A stretch of 64,000 bases of DNA from JAOPZW01 sp963807305. GTDB taxonomy: Bacteria > Actinomycetota > Thermoleophilia > Solirubrobacterales > Solirubrobacteraceae. Position 1 is the first letter of the stretch; the number at the start of each line of letters is the position of its first letter. The notes beneath the pieces are model-generated. The model was not told the origin of the DNA. It worked only from the letters and a program-made list of their open reading frames with translations, and searched no databases. The stretch spans positions 69,356-133,355 of the forward strand of contig CAWEBN010000016.1 in the NCBI GenBank assembly GCA_963807305.1, given 5' to 3'. Position numbers and translations under genes: made by a program. Below, one piece after another: positions 35,462 through 43,591 of this stretch.

Positions 35462-36904
35462 ATGAGCGAGCCCGGCGCCACGGATCCGGCCGATCTCGGT
35501 CTGCTCGAGGCGGCCGCCATGCTGCGCTCGCGCGCGCTGTCGGCCGTCGAGCTGCTGGAGGCCTGCCAGACCCGGATCGCCGCGCGCAACGGCGGCGTTC
35601 CCACCTTCGACGGCGCGCCGGGCGCCATCAACGCCTGGACGCGCCTGTACCCCGAGCTCGCCGGCGAGCTGGCGCGGGCGGCCGACGCCCGCCTGGCCAC
35701 CGAGGGCGACGCCGCCCCGCTCACCTGTGGGATCCCCTTCGCGCTCAAGGACCTCTTCGCCGTGGGCGGGCTCGGCCTGACGGCGTCGAGCCGAGTGCTC
35801 GAGGGCAGCGTCGCAGCCGCCGACAGCGCGGTGTGGCGGCGCCTGCGCGCCCACGGCGCGGTGCTCGCGGGGCACACGCACACCCACGAGTTCGCCGCGG
35901 GCGGGACGACCGACCAGGTCGGCAACCCGTGGGCTCCAGACCGCATTGCCGGCGGGTCGAGCGGCGGGTCGGCTGCGGCCCTCGCGGCGCGCATGGTCCC
36001 GGCTGCCGTGGGGACCGACACCGCCGGCTCGCTGCGGATCCCCGCCGCGCTTTCGGGCGTCTGCTCGATCAAGCCCACCTACGGGCGCATACCCGACGAC
36101 GGCTGCATCCCCCTGAGCCCGACGCTCGACCACCCCGGCCCGATGGCCCGCAGCGTCGCCGACGCCAGCGCGCTCCTCATCGCGCTGGCCACCGAGCCCG
36201 GCGTCGATCCGGACGCGGTCGTCGCGGCGTTGCCCCTGCGCCCGCGCGACGGGGCTCGACCGCTCAAGGGGCTGCGCGTGGCAGTCACCGGGCGCCCGGA
36301 GGCCGCCGAGGCCGAGGCGGACGTCCTCGACGGGCTGCAGGCAGCCCGCGCGGCGGCCGAGCGGCTCGGCGCCCGGGTCGTCGAGCTCGATGCCGCGCCG
36401 GACGTGGAGTCTCCGGACTCCGTGACCATCCTGTTCCACGAGGTCTGGCCCTACCACGTCGCCCATGTCGAGCGCCGCGACCGCTACCGGCCGAGTATCC
36501 GCGAGTTCGTCGATGTCGCCGAGGAGGTCCACGACCCCGTGGCCTACGAGGCCGCGCAGGCGCGCCGCGCCGACATGACCGCGCGCTGGCGCTCGTGGTT
36601 CGCCGACCACGACGTCGACCTCCTGCTCGAGCCCACCGTCCCGATCACGGCGTTCGCCCGCGGCCACGGCTACGACTCCGGCAGCCTCGGCGGCGAGGGC
36701 GACCCGCTCATCGTCCTGACCTCGACCTGGAACTTCACGGGCTTCCCCGTCGTCGCCCTGCCCGCCGGCCTGGGCGCGCGCTCCGGGCTGCCGGTCGGCG
36801 TCTCCCTGATCGGTCCGCCCGACTCCGAGCCGCTGCTCGTCCAGGCCGCGATCGACCTGCAGGAGCACGAACTGCCGCCGCTGGACCTCGACGCCCGCCG
36901 CTGA
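35462..36904 (+). CDS. Amidase signature-family hydrolase
   Basis: 480 residues. The Ser-cisSer-Lys triad is visible: Lys in CGIPFALKDLFAVGG (about 90), cis-Ser in RIAGGSSGGSAAALAARMVPAAVGTDTAGSLRIPAA, and the nucleophilic Ser in GTDTAGSLRIP (about 180). C-terminal TSTWNFTGFPVVALPAGLG.. and GVSLIGPPDSEPLLVQAAI are typical. It could hydrolyse small amides. GatA is less likely because gatB and gatC are not adjacent. ATG at 35462; convergent with recN. Confidence 0.92.
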   Translation: MSEPGATDPADLGLLEAAAMLRSRALSAVELLEACQTRIAARNGGVPTFDGAPGAINAWTRLYPELAGELARAADARLATEGDAAPLTCGIPFALKDLFAVGGLGLTASSRVLEGSVAAADSAVWRRLRAHGAVLAGHTHTHEFAAGGTTDQVGNPWAPDRIAGGSSGGSAAALAARMVPAAVGTDTAGSLRIPAALSGVCSIKPTYGRIPDDGCIPLSPTLDHPGPMARSVADASALLIALATEPGVDPDAVVAALPLRPRDGARPLKGLRVAVTGRPEAAEAEADVLDGLQAARAAAERLGARVVELDAAPDVESPDSVTILFHEVWPYHVAHVERRDRYRPSIREFVDVAEEVHDPVAYEAAQARRADMTARWRSWFADHDVDLLLEPTVPITAFARGHGYDSGSLGGEGDPLIVLTSTWNFTGFPVVALPAGLGARSGLPVGVSLIGPPDSEPLLVQAAIDLQEHELPPLDLDARR

Positions 36905-38560
36905 CTACGCGGCCGCCAGCAGCTCCCGGGCGTGGCGGCGGGCGCCCACGTCATCGGCATCGGCGCCGAGCATGCGTACGAGCTCGGCCACGACCTCGCC
37001 GGAGCGGAGCTCGCGGACCGTCGTCCGCGCCGGCTCGGCCTCGCTGTCCTTCTCGATCGAGAAGTGACGCGCCGCGAGCGAGGCGATCTGCGGCAGGTGC
37101 GTGATGCACAGGATCTGGCGTCCGTCGGCCAGCGCGCGCAGCTGCGAACCGACCGCCCTGGCCGTGTGGCCGCCGATGCCCGCATCGACCTCGTCGAACA
37201 CGAGCGTCGCCTCGGCGCCGTCGTTGGCGACGCCCATCAGGGCGAGCATGACGCGCGAGAGCTCGCCGCCGGAGGCGATCTCGCGCAGCGGGCCGGCGGG
37301 GACGCCGGCGTTCGGGGCGATGAGGAACTCGACGGCGTCGGCCCCGGACGGGGCCGGCTCGCGCTCCTGCAGCGCGATCTCGAAGCTGGCGCCCTCCATG
37401 GCCAGCTCGGCCAGACGCTCGCGGACCGCCCGCGCAAGCCTCGGCGCGGCCTTCGCCCGCGCCGACCGCAGCGCCTCGGCGGCCTGCGCCTGCTCGGCAC
37501 GCGCCGCCTCGAGCTCGGCCGCTCCGTGCGCCAGCGCCACCTCGGCGCCCGCGAGATCGTCGCGCCGCGCGCGACAGCGCTCGGCGTGGGCCAGGACGTC
37601 GGCGATCGTCCCGCCGTGCTTGCGCTCGAGGCGCTCGAGCACGGCCAGGCGCTCCTCGGTGGCCTCCAGCGCCCCGGGCTCACCGTCGAGCCCCTCCGCG
37701 TAGCGCAGCAGCTCGCCGGCCAGGTCGTCGGCCTCGTAGGCCAGCGAGCGCCAGCGCTCGGCCAGCGCGTCGAGCCCGGGGTCGACGCCGGAGACGCCGT
37801 CGAGCCCCGCACCGCCGGCCGCCAGCAGCCCCGTCACCCCCGTTCCCTCGTCAGGCGCCGCCGCCTGCGCGGCGCTCAGCGCGGCTGCGCGCAGCGCCTC
37901 GAGATGGCGCAGGCGTTCGCGCGCCCCGCGCAGCTCGGCCGCCTCGGCCTCCGAGGGATCGGCTGCCTCGATCTCCTGCAGCTCGAACGCGAGCAGGTCG
38001 AGCTCGCGCTCGCGGGCCCCGGCGCGGTCGCGCAGCTCGGCCAGCGTCGCCTCGAGCTCGCGCACCCGCGCATAGGTCGCCGCGAACTGCGCACGACGCG
38101 CCAGGTGCGCCTCGCCGCAGAAGCCGTCGAGGATCTCCAGCTGCGAGGAGGCGAGCGTGAGCTTGCGGTGCTCGTGCTGGCCGTAGAACGACAGCAGCGC
38201 GACCGCGACCTCGCGCAGGTCGCCGACCGCCGCGGAGCGCCCGCACAGGTAGGCCCGCGTGCGCCCCTCGGCGCTCACGCGCCGGGCGAGCACGACCTCC
38301 TCCGCGTCGGCGGGCAGCCGCTCGCCCAGCTCGCCGCGCAGCGCCGCCGGCAGCTCGAAGACCCCTTCGACGTACGCCTCCGCGGCCCCTGGGCGCACGA
38401 TCCCGGGGCGGGCGCGGCCGCCCAGCAGGAGGTCGAGGGCGTGGGCGAGCACCGTCTTGCCCGCTCCCGTCTCGCCGGTGAGCACGTTGAGACCCGGAGC
38501 GAGGCGCAGCTCGGCCCGTTCGATGAGGAGGAGGTTCTCTACGCGCAGCTCCAGGAGCAC
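36905..38560 (-). CDS. recN: DNA repair protein RecN
   Basis: 551 residues. An SMC-like ATPase that acts at double-strand breaks. The N-terminal Walker A is LTGETGAGKTVLAHALDLLLGG (about 30-50), FYGQHEHRKLTL is the Q-loop region, and a long coiled coil spans about 150-375. The C-terminal signature is IASGGELSRVMLALM, and Walker B is LVFDEVDAGIGG, with a D-loop and CITHLPQIASLA. The GTG at 38560 (VLLELRVENLLLIERAEL) was chosen because typical RecN proteins begin there; GTG 38584 and ATG 38620 are alternatives. No SOS box was found in the 360 bases upstream. Confidence 0.95.
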   Translation of the reverse strand: MLLELRVENLLLIERAELRLAPGLNVLTGETGAGKTVLAHALDLLLGGRARPGIVRPGAAEAYVEGVFELPAALRGELGERLPADAEEVVLARRVSAEGRTRAYLCGRSAAVGDLREVAVALLSFYGQHEHRKLTLASSQLEILDGFCGEAHLARRAQFAATYARVRELEATLAELRDRAGARERELDLLAFELQEIEAADPSEAEAAELRGARERLRHLEALRAAALSAAQAAAPDEGTGVTGLLAAGGAGLDGVSGVDPGLDALAERWRSLAYEADDLAGELLRYAEGLDGEPGALEATEERLAVLERLERKHGGTIADVLAHAERCRARRDDLAGAEVALAHGAAELEAARAEQAQAAEALRSARAKAAPRLARAVRERLAELAMEGASFEIALQEREPAPSGADAVEFLIAPNAGVPAGPLREIASGGELSRVMLALMGVANDGAEATLVFDEVDAGIGGHTARAVGSQLRALADGRQILCITHLPQIASLAARHFSIEKDSEAEPARTTVRELRSGEVVAELVRMLGADADDVGARRHARELLAAA

Positions 38561-38922
38561 GTCCGAGCTTGTACCAGCGCCCACCGACGGACCGGCCGTC
38601 TTCGCCCGCTCCCTGCGCACTTTCGGTGCAATCGCGTGCGCATGTCGCGCACGCCCTGCGGGGCCGGCAGGCAGTGGCGCGATGCGCTTGCGGCGATGCG
38701 CGGCCGGGCAGCGAGTGAGAGTGAGCCTGACGCTCTGCGGCGGGCCCGGCGGTCTTCGTCGAACCGCTTCGGTTAGGGCTCGGAAAGCGAGTCCAAACCG
38801 AAGCAGTTCGCGACAGTCGCGCGCCTGGTGCCACCGCGAGCTTCCGGCTCACGCTTCCCTCGCTTGCCCTCGCCGCGCACCGCCGCGCGACGAAGCGCGG
38901 ACGTCCCTACCGGCGAGGCCTC
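38561..38922. other. 362-base region without a gene, upstream of recN
   Basis: No open frame here has protein character on either strand. Its only clear structure is the long hairpin at 38760-38810. The remainder is CG-rich, including short alternating GCGC stretches. It must hold the recN promoter on the minus strand and the 3' end of the NAD(P)-binding protein transcript. Confidence 0.6.
38760..38810. repeat. 51-nt near-perfect hairpin upstream of recN
   Basis: The outer arm CGAACCGCTTCGGTT (38760-38774) pairs with AACCGAAGCAGTTCG (38796-38810) with one mismatch. Inside it, GGGCTCG pairs with CGAGTCC around a GAAAG loop, with one G-T pair and an A/A bulge. In total 22 base pairs are possible. 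No T tract follows on either strand. It could be a terminator for the upstream minus-strand gene, a processing site or a small structured RNA. Confidence 0.7.
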
Positions 38923-39567
38923 TCAGAGCGCAGCCAGCGCCTGCGCGATCGGCGTCCCGCCGCCCAGCACGTCGAAGGCCGCCCGCACCGTGCGCGGCTC
39001 GTCGAGGCACCCGACGAGCACCGCCGCCACGTCGTCGCGGGTGATCTCGCCGCGGCGGCCGAGCGAGGCCGCCACGTCGACGCGACCGGTGCCCGGCTCG
39101 TTCGTGAGCCGGCCGGGGCGCACGATCGTCCACCCGAGGTCGCTGGCGGCCAGAGCCGCGTCCGCCGCCGCCTTCGCGTCGAGGTACGGGCGCATCTCAG
39201 ACGAGCCCGCGGCCGGATCGGCCGCCCCCATCGCGCTGATCATGAGATAGCGCCGAACCCCGGTCCGGCGCGCACCCTCGAGCAGCTTGACCGCCGCCCC
39301 CAGGTCGACCGTGCGCTTGCGCTCGGGCCCGCTGCCCGGCCCCGCGCCGGCCGCGAAGACGACCGCATTGACGCCCTCCACGAGATCGGAGAGGTCCTCG
39401 AGCGCCTCCATGTCGGCCACGACGGGCCGCGCGCCCGTGGCGCGCACGTCCGCCTCGTGGTCCGGATTGCGGATGAGCGCGCACACCTGGTCGCCGCGTG
39501 CGCTGAGCAGCGCCGCCAGGCGCAGCGCGATCTGGCCGTGCCCGCCGGCGATGACGATGTGGCTCAT
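38923..39567 (-). CDS. NAD(P)-binding NmrA/YwnB-like protein
   Basis: 214 residues, an atypical SDR with a Rossmann fold: SHIVIAGGHGQIALRLAALLSARG (GxxGxI-type loop), DMEALEDLSDLVEGVNAVVFAAGAG, RRYLMISAMGAADP, and WTIVRPGRLTNEPGTG. The active-site YxxxK is replaced by MRPYLDAKAAAD, consistent with the family of nucleotide sensors and reductases that includes YwnB and flavin reductase-like proteins. ATG 39567 lies 55 bases downstream of the NAD kinase stop on the same strand. Confidence 0.88.
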   Translation of the reverse strand: MSHIVIAGGHGQIALRLAALLSARGDQVCALIRNPDHEADVRATGARPVVADMEALEDLSDLVEGVNAVVFAAGAGPGSGPERKRTVDLGAAVKLLEGARRTGVRRYLMISAMGAADPAAGSSEMRPYLDAKAAADAALAASDLGWTIVRPGRLTNEPGTGRVDVAASLGRRGEITRDDVAAVLVGCLDEPRTVRAAFDVLGGGTPIAQALAAL

Positions 39568-39622
39568 CGCGAGGCCTCGCGCAGGTCTTGGGCGCAACGG
39601 CCGGGTGAGCAATGGCGCGCTG

Positions 39623-40489
39623 TCATGAGGCCAACCTCCCGAACTTCTGACGCAGACGACGGTAGAACGACGAGCCCGGCACCTGTGCCAGGTCTGCCGC
39701 CTCGCGCAGGAACGACGCGGTGATCGCGTCGCCGGGGCCGAGCTGGCCGGCCGGACGCCCGTCGAGCGAGATGTCGACGTCGCCCTGCGAGCGGTTGTGG
39801 ACCGACAGCAGGTCGCTCGGGGCGACCACCAGCGCCCGCGCGGTGAGCGAGTGCGGCGCGATGAACGACACCACGAAGCCCTCCACGCCCCAGGCCAGGA
39901 CGGGGCCGCCGTTGGCGAGGTTGTAGCCCGTCGAGCCCGCGGGCGTCGACAGCACGAGGCCGTCGCAGCGCACCGACCCCGCCTCCTCGCCGTCGATCGC
40001 GTAGGCGAGCTCAGCCACGCGCTCACCCGCGCGACGGTGGATCGCGACGTCGTTGATCGCCGCCTGCGGGCCCTCTGGCGTCTCCAGCGCGAGCGCCGGG
40101 AGCGTCAGCACCTCGAAGTCGCCGGCCAGGGCGCGCTCGAATGCGCCGGGCAGGTCGCCGTCCTCGTCGGGGTCGACGGTGGCCAGGAAGCCGACCTCGC
40201 CGTAGTTGACGGCGAAGACCGGCACGCTCGTGCCCGCGTAGCGGCGCAGGGCGCGCAGGATGGTGCCGTCGCCGCCCAGCGACACACACAGCTCGACGTC
40301 GTCGCTGAGCGGGGCGTCGAGGACGAGGCCGTCGCGGGGCGTGAGACCGTACTTGCGCGTCTCCTCGGCGTCGAAGCGCAGCAGCACGCCCTCGCGCTCG
40401 GCGGCCTCGATGAGGGCGCGCAGGGCCTCGGCGGTCTGTGCCGGGCGGGCATGGGAGAGCACGGTGGCGGTGCGGGCGCGCGTGGTCAC
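39623..40489 (-). CDS. nadK: NAD kinase
   Basis: 288 residues. Phosphorylates NAD to NADP. Conserved segments are SLGGDGTILRALRRYAG (GGDGT nucleotide loop), VFAVNYGEVGFLATV, RCDGLVLSTPAGSTGYNLANGGPVL, and IAPHSLTARALVV. The start GTG 40489 overlaps the tlyA stop by four bases (GTGA), so it is coupled to tlyA, a frequent actinobacterial order (tlyA-nadK-recN). Here an NmrA-like gene separates it from recN. Confidence 0.96.
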   Translation of the reverse strand: MTTRARTATVLSHARPAQTAEALRALIEAAEREGVLLRFDAEETRKYGLTPRDGLVLDAPLSDDVELCVSLGGDGTILRALRRYAGTSVPVFAVNYGEVGFLATVDPDEDGDLPGAFERALAGDFEVLTLPALALETPEGPQAAINDVAIHRRAGERVAELAYAIDGEEAGSVRCDGLVLSTPAGSTGYNLANGGPVLAWGVEGFVVSFIAPHSLTARALVVAPSDLLSVHNRSQGDVDISLDGRPAGQLGPGDAITASFLREAADLAQVPGSSFYRRLRQKFGRLAS

Positions 40490-41280
40490 GGCTCCACCTC
40501 GCGGGCGAGGGCGTCGAGATCCAGATCGGGCGCGGCGCGCCCCGCCTCGGCCAGCCACACGAACGTCTCGCGGTTGCCCTTCGGCCCCGGCAGGCCCGAC
40601 GAGGCGAAGCCGAGCACCGCGGCACCGTGAGCGCGCGCGCCCTGCGCGACCGCGACGAGCGCCGCCCGGCGGTCCTCGGGCGAGCGCACGACGCCCCCCT
40701 TGCCCACCCGCTCGCGCCCGACCTCGAACTGCGGCTTGACCATCGCCAGCGCGTCGAAGCGCTCCGCGCAGCACGCGAGCACCGCGGGAAGCACCTTGGC
40801 CAGCGAGATGAACGAGACGTCGGCCACGACGAGATCTGGGGCGTAGGGCAGATCGGAGGCGGCGATCGCGCGCGCGTTCGTGCGCTCGAGCACCGTGACG
40901 CGCTCGTCGGTGCGCAGCGACCAGTCCAGTTCGCCGTAGGCGACGTCGAGCGCGATGACCTCGGCGGCGCCGCGCTGCAGCAGGCAGTCGGTGAAGCCCC
41001 CGGTCGAGGCGCCGACGTCCAGGCACCGGAGCCCGCCCGGATCGATGCCCGTGGCGTCCAGCGCATTGGCGAGCTTGATCCCGCCGCGCGAGACGAAGCG
41101 CGGACGCTCGTCGACGGCCACCTCGACGTCCTCGGCCACCATCTGCCCGGGCTTGGCCGCCCGCGCGCCGCCGCTGCCGCCGAGCCGCACCTCGCCGGCC
41201 ATCACCGACGCGGCGGCGCGGGCGCGGGAGGCGAACAGCCCGCGCTGGGCGAGCAGGGTGTCGAGGCGGAGCTTGGCCAT
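40486..41280 (-). CDS. tlyA: TlyA-family rRNA 2'-O-methyltransferase / hemolysin homologue
   Basis: 264 residues. The N-terminal S4 RNA-binding domain is LRLDTLLAQRGLFASRARAAASVMAGEV (about 4-60). The FtsJ-like methyltransferase domain has FVSRGGIKLANAL, LRCLDVGASTGGFTDCLLQRGAAEVIALDV (SAM motif I) and PDLVVADVSFISL. TlyA proteins methylate 16S and 23S rRNA and set capreomycin sensitivity. MAKLRLD start at 41280. It heads the tlyA-nadK run. Confidence 0.94.
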   Translation of the reverse strand: MAKLRLDTLLAQRGLFASRARAAASVMAGEVRLGGSGGARAAKPGQMVAEDVEVAVDERPRFVSRGGIKLANALDATGIDPGGLRCLDVGASTGGFTDCLLQRGAAEVIALDVAYGELDWSLRTDERVTVLERTNARAIAASDLPYAPDLVVADVSFISLAKVLPAVLACCAERFDALAMVKPQFEVGRERVGKGGVVRSPEDRRAALVAVAQGARAHGAAVLGFASSGLPGPKGNRETFVWLAEAGRAAPDLDLDALAREVEP

Positions 41281-41327
41281 CGGGAGGCGCCGCGAACGGT
41301 ACCGCTGGGCCGTAAAGGGGCCGTACC

Positions 41328-41341
41328 GTGACGAGCGTCAC
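41328..41341. promoter_or_regulatory. Dyad upstream of tlyA, candidate operator
   Basis: GTGACG-ag-CGTCAC is a perfect inverted repeat about 48 bases upstream of the tlyA start, in a 232-base gene-free stretch (41281-41512) that also contains ACGGTAC / GTACCGT arms nearby. A regulator site is plausible; nothing identifies the protein. Confidence 0.35.
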
Positions 41342-41471
41342 ACACGATCATGCGTTCGACGGGCACCATGTGCGATGTGGTCACAAGCGGCGCCGAACGC
41401 GTCGCACACAGTCTTCCCTCAGTGATCACATATAGCTGGACCCACATAGCAGTATCTCTCCTCCCCGAAGC

Positions 41472-41490
41472 GGCCCGCCACTGGCGGGTC
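41472..41490 (+). terminator. GC hairpin followed by GTTTC in the leader of the methyltransferase gene
   Basis: GGCCCGCC-act-GGCGGGTC forms an 8-bp stem and is followed by GTTTCACTT. It lies 22 bases before the methyltransferase ATG at 41513. It could terminate a short leader transcript (attenuation) or insulate the gene from transcription upstream. Confidence 0.45.
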
Positions 41491-41512
41491 GTTTCACTTA
41501 ACGTCGTGGGAC

Positions 41513-42199
41513 ATGGGCTTCGAGGAGCGTGCGGAGGGCTGGCTGGCGTGGGCGGGCACGCCCGGTCACGACGCCTACTGGAGGTACCGCGACGCCTTCT
41601 TCGCGCTGGTACCCGAGCCCGGCGCCGCGACGCTCGAGGTCGGCTGCGGCGAGGGCCGCGTGGCCCGCGACCTGGTGGCGCGCGGCCATCGCGTGACCGG
41701 CCTCGACCTCTCGCCCACGCTGCTCGGCGCGGCGGCCCAGGCCGATCCGGTCAGCCGCTACGTCGAGGCCCCGGCCGAGGCGCTGCCGTTCGAGGACGGC
41801 GCTTTCGACCTCGTCGTCGCCTACAACAGCCTCATGGACGTCGCCGACATGCCGGCGGCGGTCCATGAGGCGGCGCGCGTCCTCGCGCCCGGAGGCCGGC
41901 TGTGCGCGTGCATCACCCATCCGATGCAGGACGCCGCCACCTGGGACCCGGCGGACGACGAAGCGCCCCTGGTCCTCACCGAGGCCTATCTCGAGCGGCG
42001 CTGGATGGAGCTCCCGGTCGAGCGCGACGGCCTGGAGTTCACGTTCGCCGGGTGGTCCTATCCCCTCGAGGCCTACACCCGCGCGCTCGAGCGCGCCGGG
42101 CTGCTCATCGAAGCCGTCCGCGAGCCCGCGGACCCGGCGGGCGGTCGCTGGGCGCGGGTGCCTATGTTCCTCCTGTGGCGGGCCCTGAAGGCGCGTTAG
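41513..42199 (+). CDS. Class I SAM-dependent methyltransferase
   Basis: 228 residues. SAM motif I is ATLEVGCGEGRVARDLVARGHRVTGLDLSPTLLGAA (about 43-75), motif II FDLVVAYNSLMDVADMPAAV, motif III ARVLAPGGRLCACI. This is a UbiE/Methyltransf_11-type fold acting on a small molecule. The C-terminal substrate lobe has RWMELPVERDGLEFTFAGWSYPLEAYTRALERAGLLIEAVREP. Its 3' end overlaps the endopeptidase gene on the other strand by 38 bases. Substrate unknown. Confidence 0.9.
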   Translation: MGFEERAEGWLAWAGTPGHDAYWRYRDAFFALVPEPGAATLEVGCGEGRVARDLVARGHRVTGLDLSPTLLGAAAQADPVSRYVEAPAEALPFEDGAFDLVVAYNSLMDVADMPAAVHEAARVLAPGGRLCACITHPMQDAATWDPADDEAPLVLTEAYLERRWMELPVERDGLEFTFAGWSYPLEAYTRALERAGLLIEAVREPADPAGGRWARVPMFLLWRALKAR

Positions 42200-42875
42200 G
42201 CGCCCGGCGCGTCGGGTTGGCGATGCGCACGTGCACGTGGTCGTCGTGATGGACGAGCGGTACGACGATCGCGCGCGGGCCGCGCAGGTGCAGGTGAGGC
42301 CCGACGAAGAGCTTGACCGCGCCGGCCGCCCGAAAGCGATCGACGAGGTCCTGCGCCAGCGCGCGATCGACCTCCGACGGGCGCAGCGCCGCGAGCGGCG
42401 CGCGGTCGCGGCGCGGGTACATGACGTCGGCGTCGAGGCCGTTCTGGTGCGAGTCGTGACCGAGCCCGCCGTACCGCGGGCCGAACGGCCCGCCGCCCGG
42501 ACGGCTGAGATCGGCGATCAGGATCGGCGGCACGTCCGGGTGGGCCTCGCGGAACTCCCGGGTCACCGTGTCGAGCAGAACGACGAGCGCATCGGTCCCC
42601 CACCGCCGCGACGGGCGGTTGGGCGACACGCGCAGGATCGGATCCCACGTGACGAAGTCGGTCCCCGCCGCGGGCAACTGCACGCCGTGCTCCAGGCGTC
42701 CGTGCCACGGCACGCCGAGGGCGATCGAGCGAGGCGCGTCGGGCTGCGGCGCCTCGGGGGCGACCGCGTCGGGTTCCGGCGGCGGGACCTGGGCGCCGGC
42801 TGCGGCCGGGATCAGCGCGGCCGCGGAAAGGAGGGCGACCGCCGCCGCGCGCAGATGGGCGACCATCGGCGCCAT
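42162..42875 (-). CDS. Secreted penicillin-insensitive murein endopeptidase-like protein (M74/LAS family)
   Basis: 237 residues. A signal peptide (AAAVALLSAAALIPAAAGAQ) is followed by a proline-rich linker and a LAS-type metallopeptidase domain. Zinc ligands are in GHDSHQNGLDADVMYPRRD (His and Asp) and VHHDDHVHVRIANP (HxH). MepA-type enzymes cleave peptidoglycan cross-links outside the membrane. ATG 42875, with ATG 42866 also possible. It is divergent from a membrane-protein gene 32 bases away. Confidence 0.85.
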   Translation of the reverse strand: MAPMVAHLRAAAVALLSAAALIPAAAGAQVPPPEPDAVAPEAPQPDAPRSIALGVPWHGRLEHGVQLPAAGTDFVTWDPILRVSPNRPSRRWGTDALVVLLDTVTREFREAHPDVPPILIADLSRPGGGPFGPRYGGLGHDSHQNGLDADVMYPRRDRAPLAALRPSEVDRALAQDLVDRFRAAGAVKLFVGPHLHLRGPRAIVVPLVHHDDHVHVRIANPTRRAPNAPSGPATGGT

Positions 42876-42907
42876 GGACCACAGGCTACGCGGCGCGGCA
42901 AGGGCCG

Positions 42908-43591
42908 GTGCGGCAGTTCTCGACTGAGCACCTGGCCGCGCTCGGTGTCACGGCGGCCGCCGCGGCGCTGTCGATCGCCACCGCGCGCCGGGGCTCTGAG
43001 CGCGCGGTCCGGCTGCTCTCGCGGTCCCTGGCGCTCGTCATCCTCGCCGGCTGGATCGGCGAGCAGATCGCCGACGTCGTCGAGGGCATCTGGTCGGTGA
43101 AGTACACGTTGCCGCTGCAGCTCACCGACGTCGTCTCGGTCGTCGCCGTCGTCGCCCTGCTGCGCCCGCGGCCGCTGCCGGTCGAGCTGACGTGGTTCTG
43201 GGCGCTGACCGCGACGCTTCAGGCCACCCTCACGCCCGACCTCTCGCGGACGTTCCCCAGCGCCTTCTACTTCACCTACTTCGGCTACCACGTCGGAGCC
43301 CTCGTGGCCGCGTGCCTGCTGGTCATCGGCGAGCGCCGCTACCCCCGCCCGGGCGCGGCATGGCGCGTGTTCGCCATCACGCTCGCATGGGCGGCGGTGG
43401 CCGGCGCGGCCGATCTCGTCACGGGCGGCAACTACATGTACCTGCGCGCGAAGCCCGTGCACTCCTCGCTGCTGAGCGTCATGGCGCGCTGGCCCTGGTA
43501 CATCCTCGAGACCGCGGTCCTGGCGTTGGCCATGCTGCTCGCGCTGCAGGCGCTCACGGATCTCATGCGACGTCGCGATCGCGGCGGTTGA
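42908..43591 (+). CDS. TIGR02206/YwaF-type integral membrane protein
   Basis: 227 residues from GTG 42908, with about six to seven membrane helices across its length. The middle carries the family's signature order: TLPLQLTDVVSVVAVVALL, then PDLSRTFPSAFYFTYFGYHVGALVAACLLVI, and GGNYMYLRAKP followed by WPWYILETAVL. The function of the family is not established. Its last 29 bases overlap the convergent esterase gene. Confidence 0.88.
   Translation: MRQFSTEHLAALGVTAAAAALSIATARRGSERAVRLLSRSLALVILAGWIGEQIADVVEGIWSVKYTLPLQLTDVVSVVAVVALLRPRPLPVELTWFWALTATLQATLTPDLSRTFPSAFYFTYFGYHVGALVAACLLVIGERRYPRPGAAWRVFAITLAWAAVAGAADLVTGGNYMYLRAKPVHSSLLSVMARWPWYILETAVLALAMLLALQALTDLMRRRDRGG

Noticed and set aside
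38750..38815. Hairpin region considered as a tRNA gene
   Set aside because: One continuous stem rather than a cloverleaf; no T-loop TTCRA in the right place, no anticodon arm of standard size.
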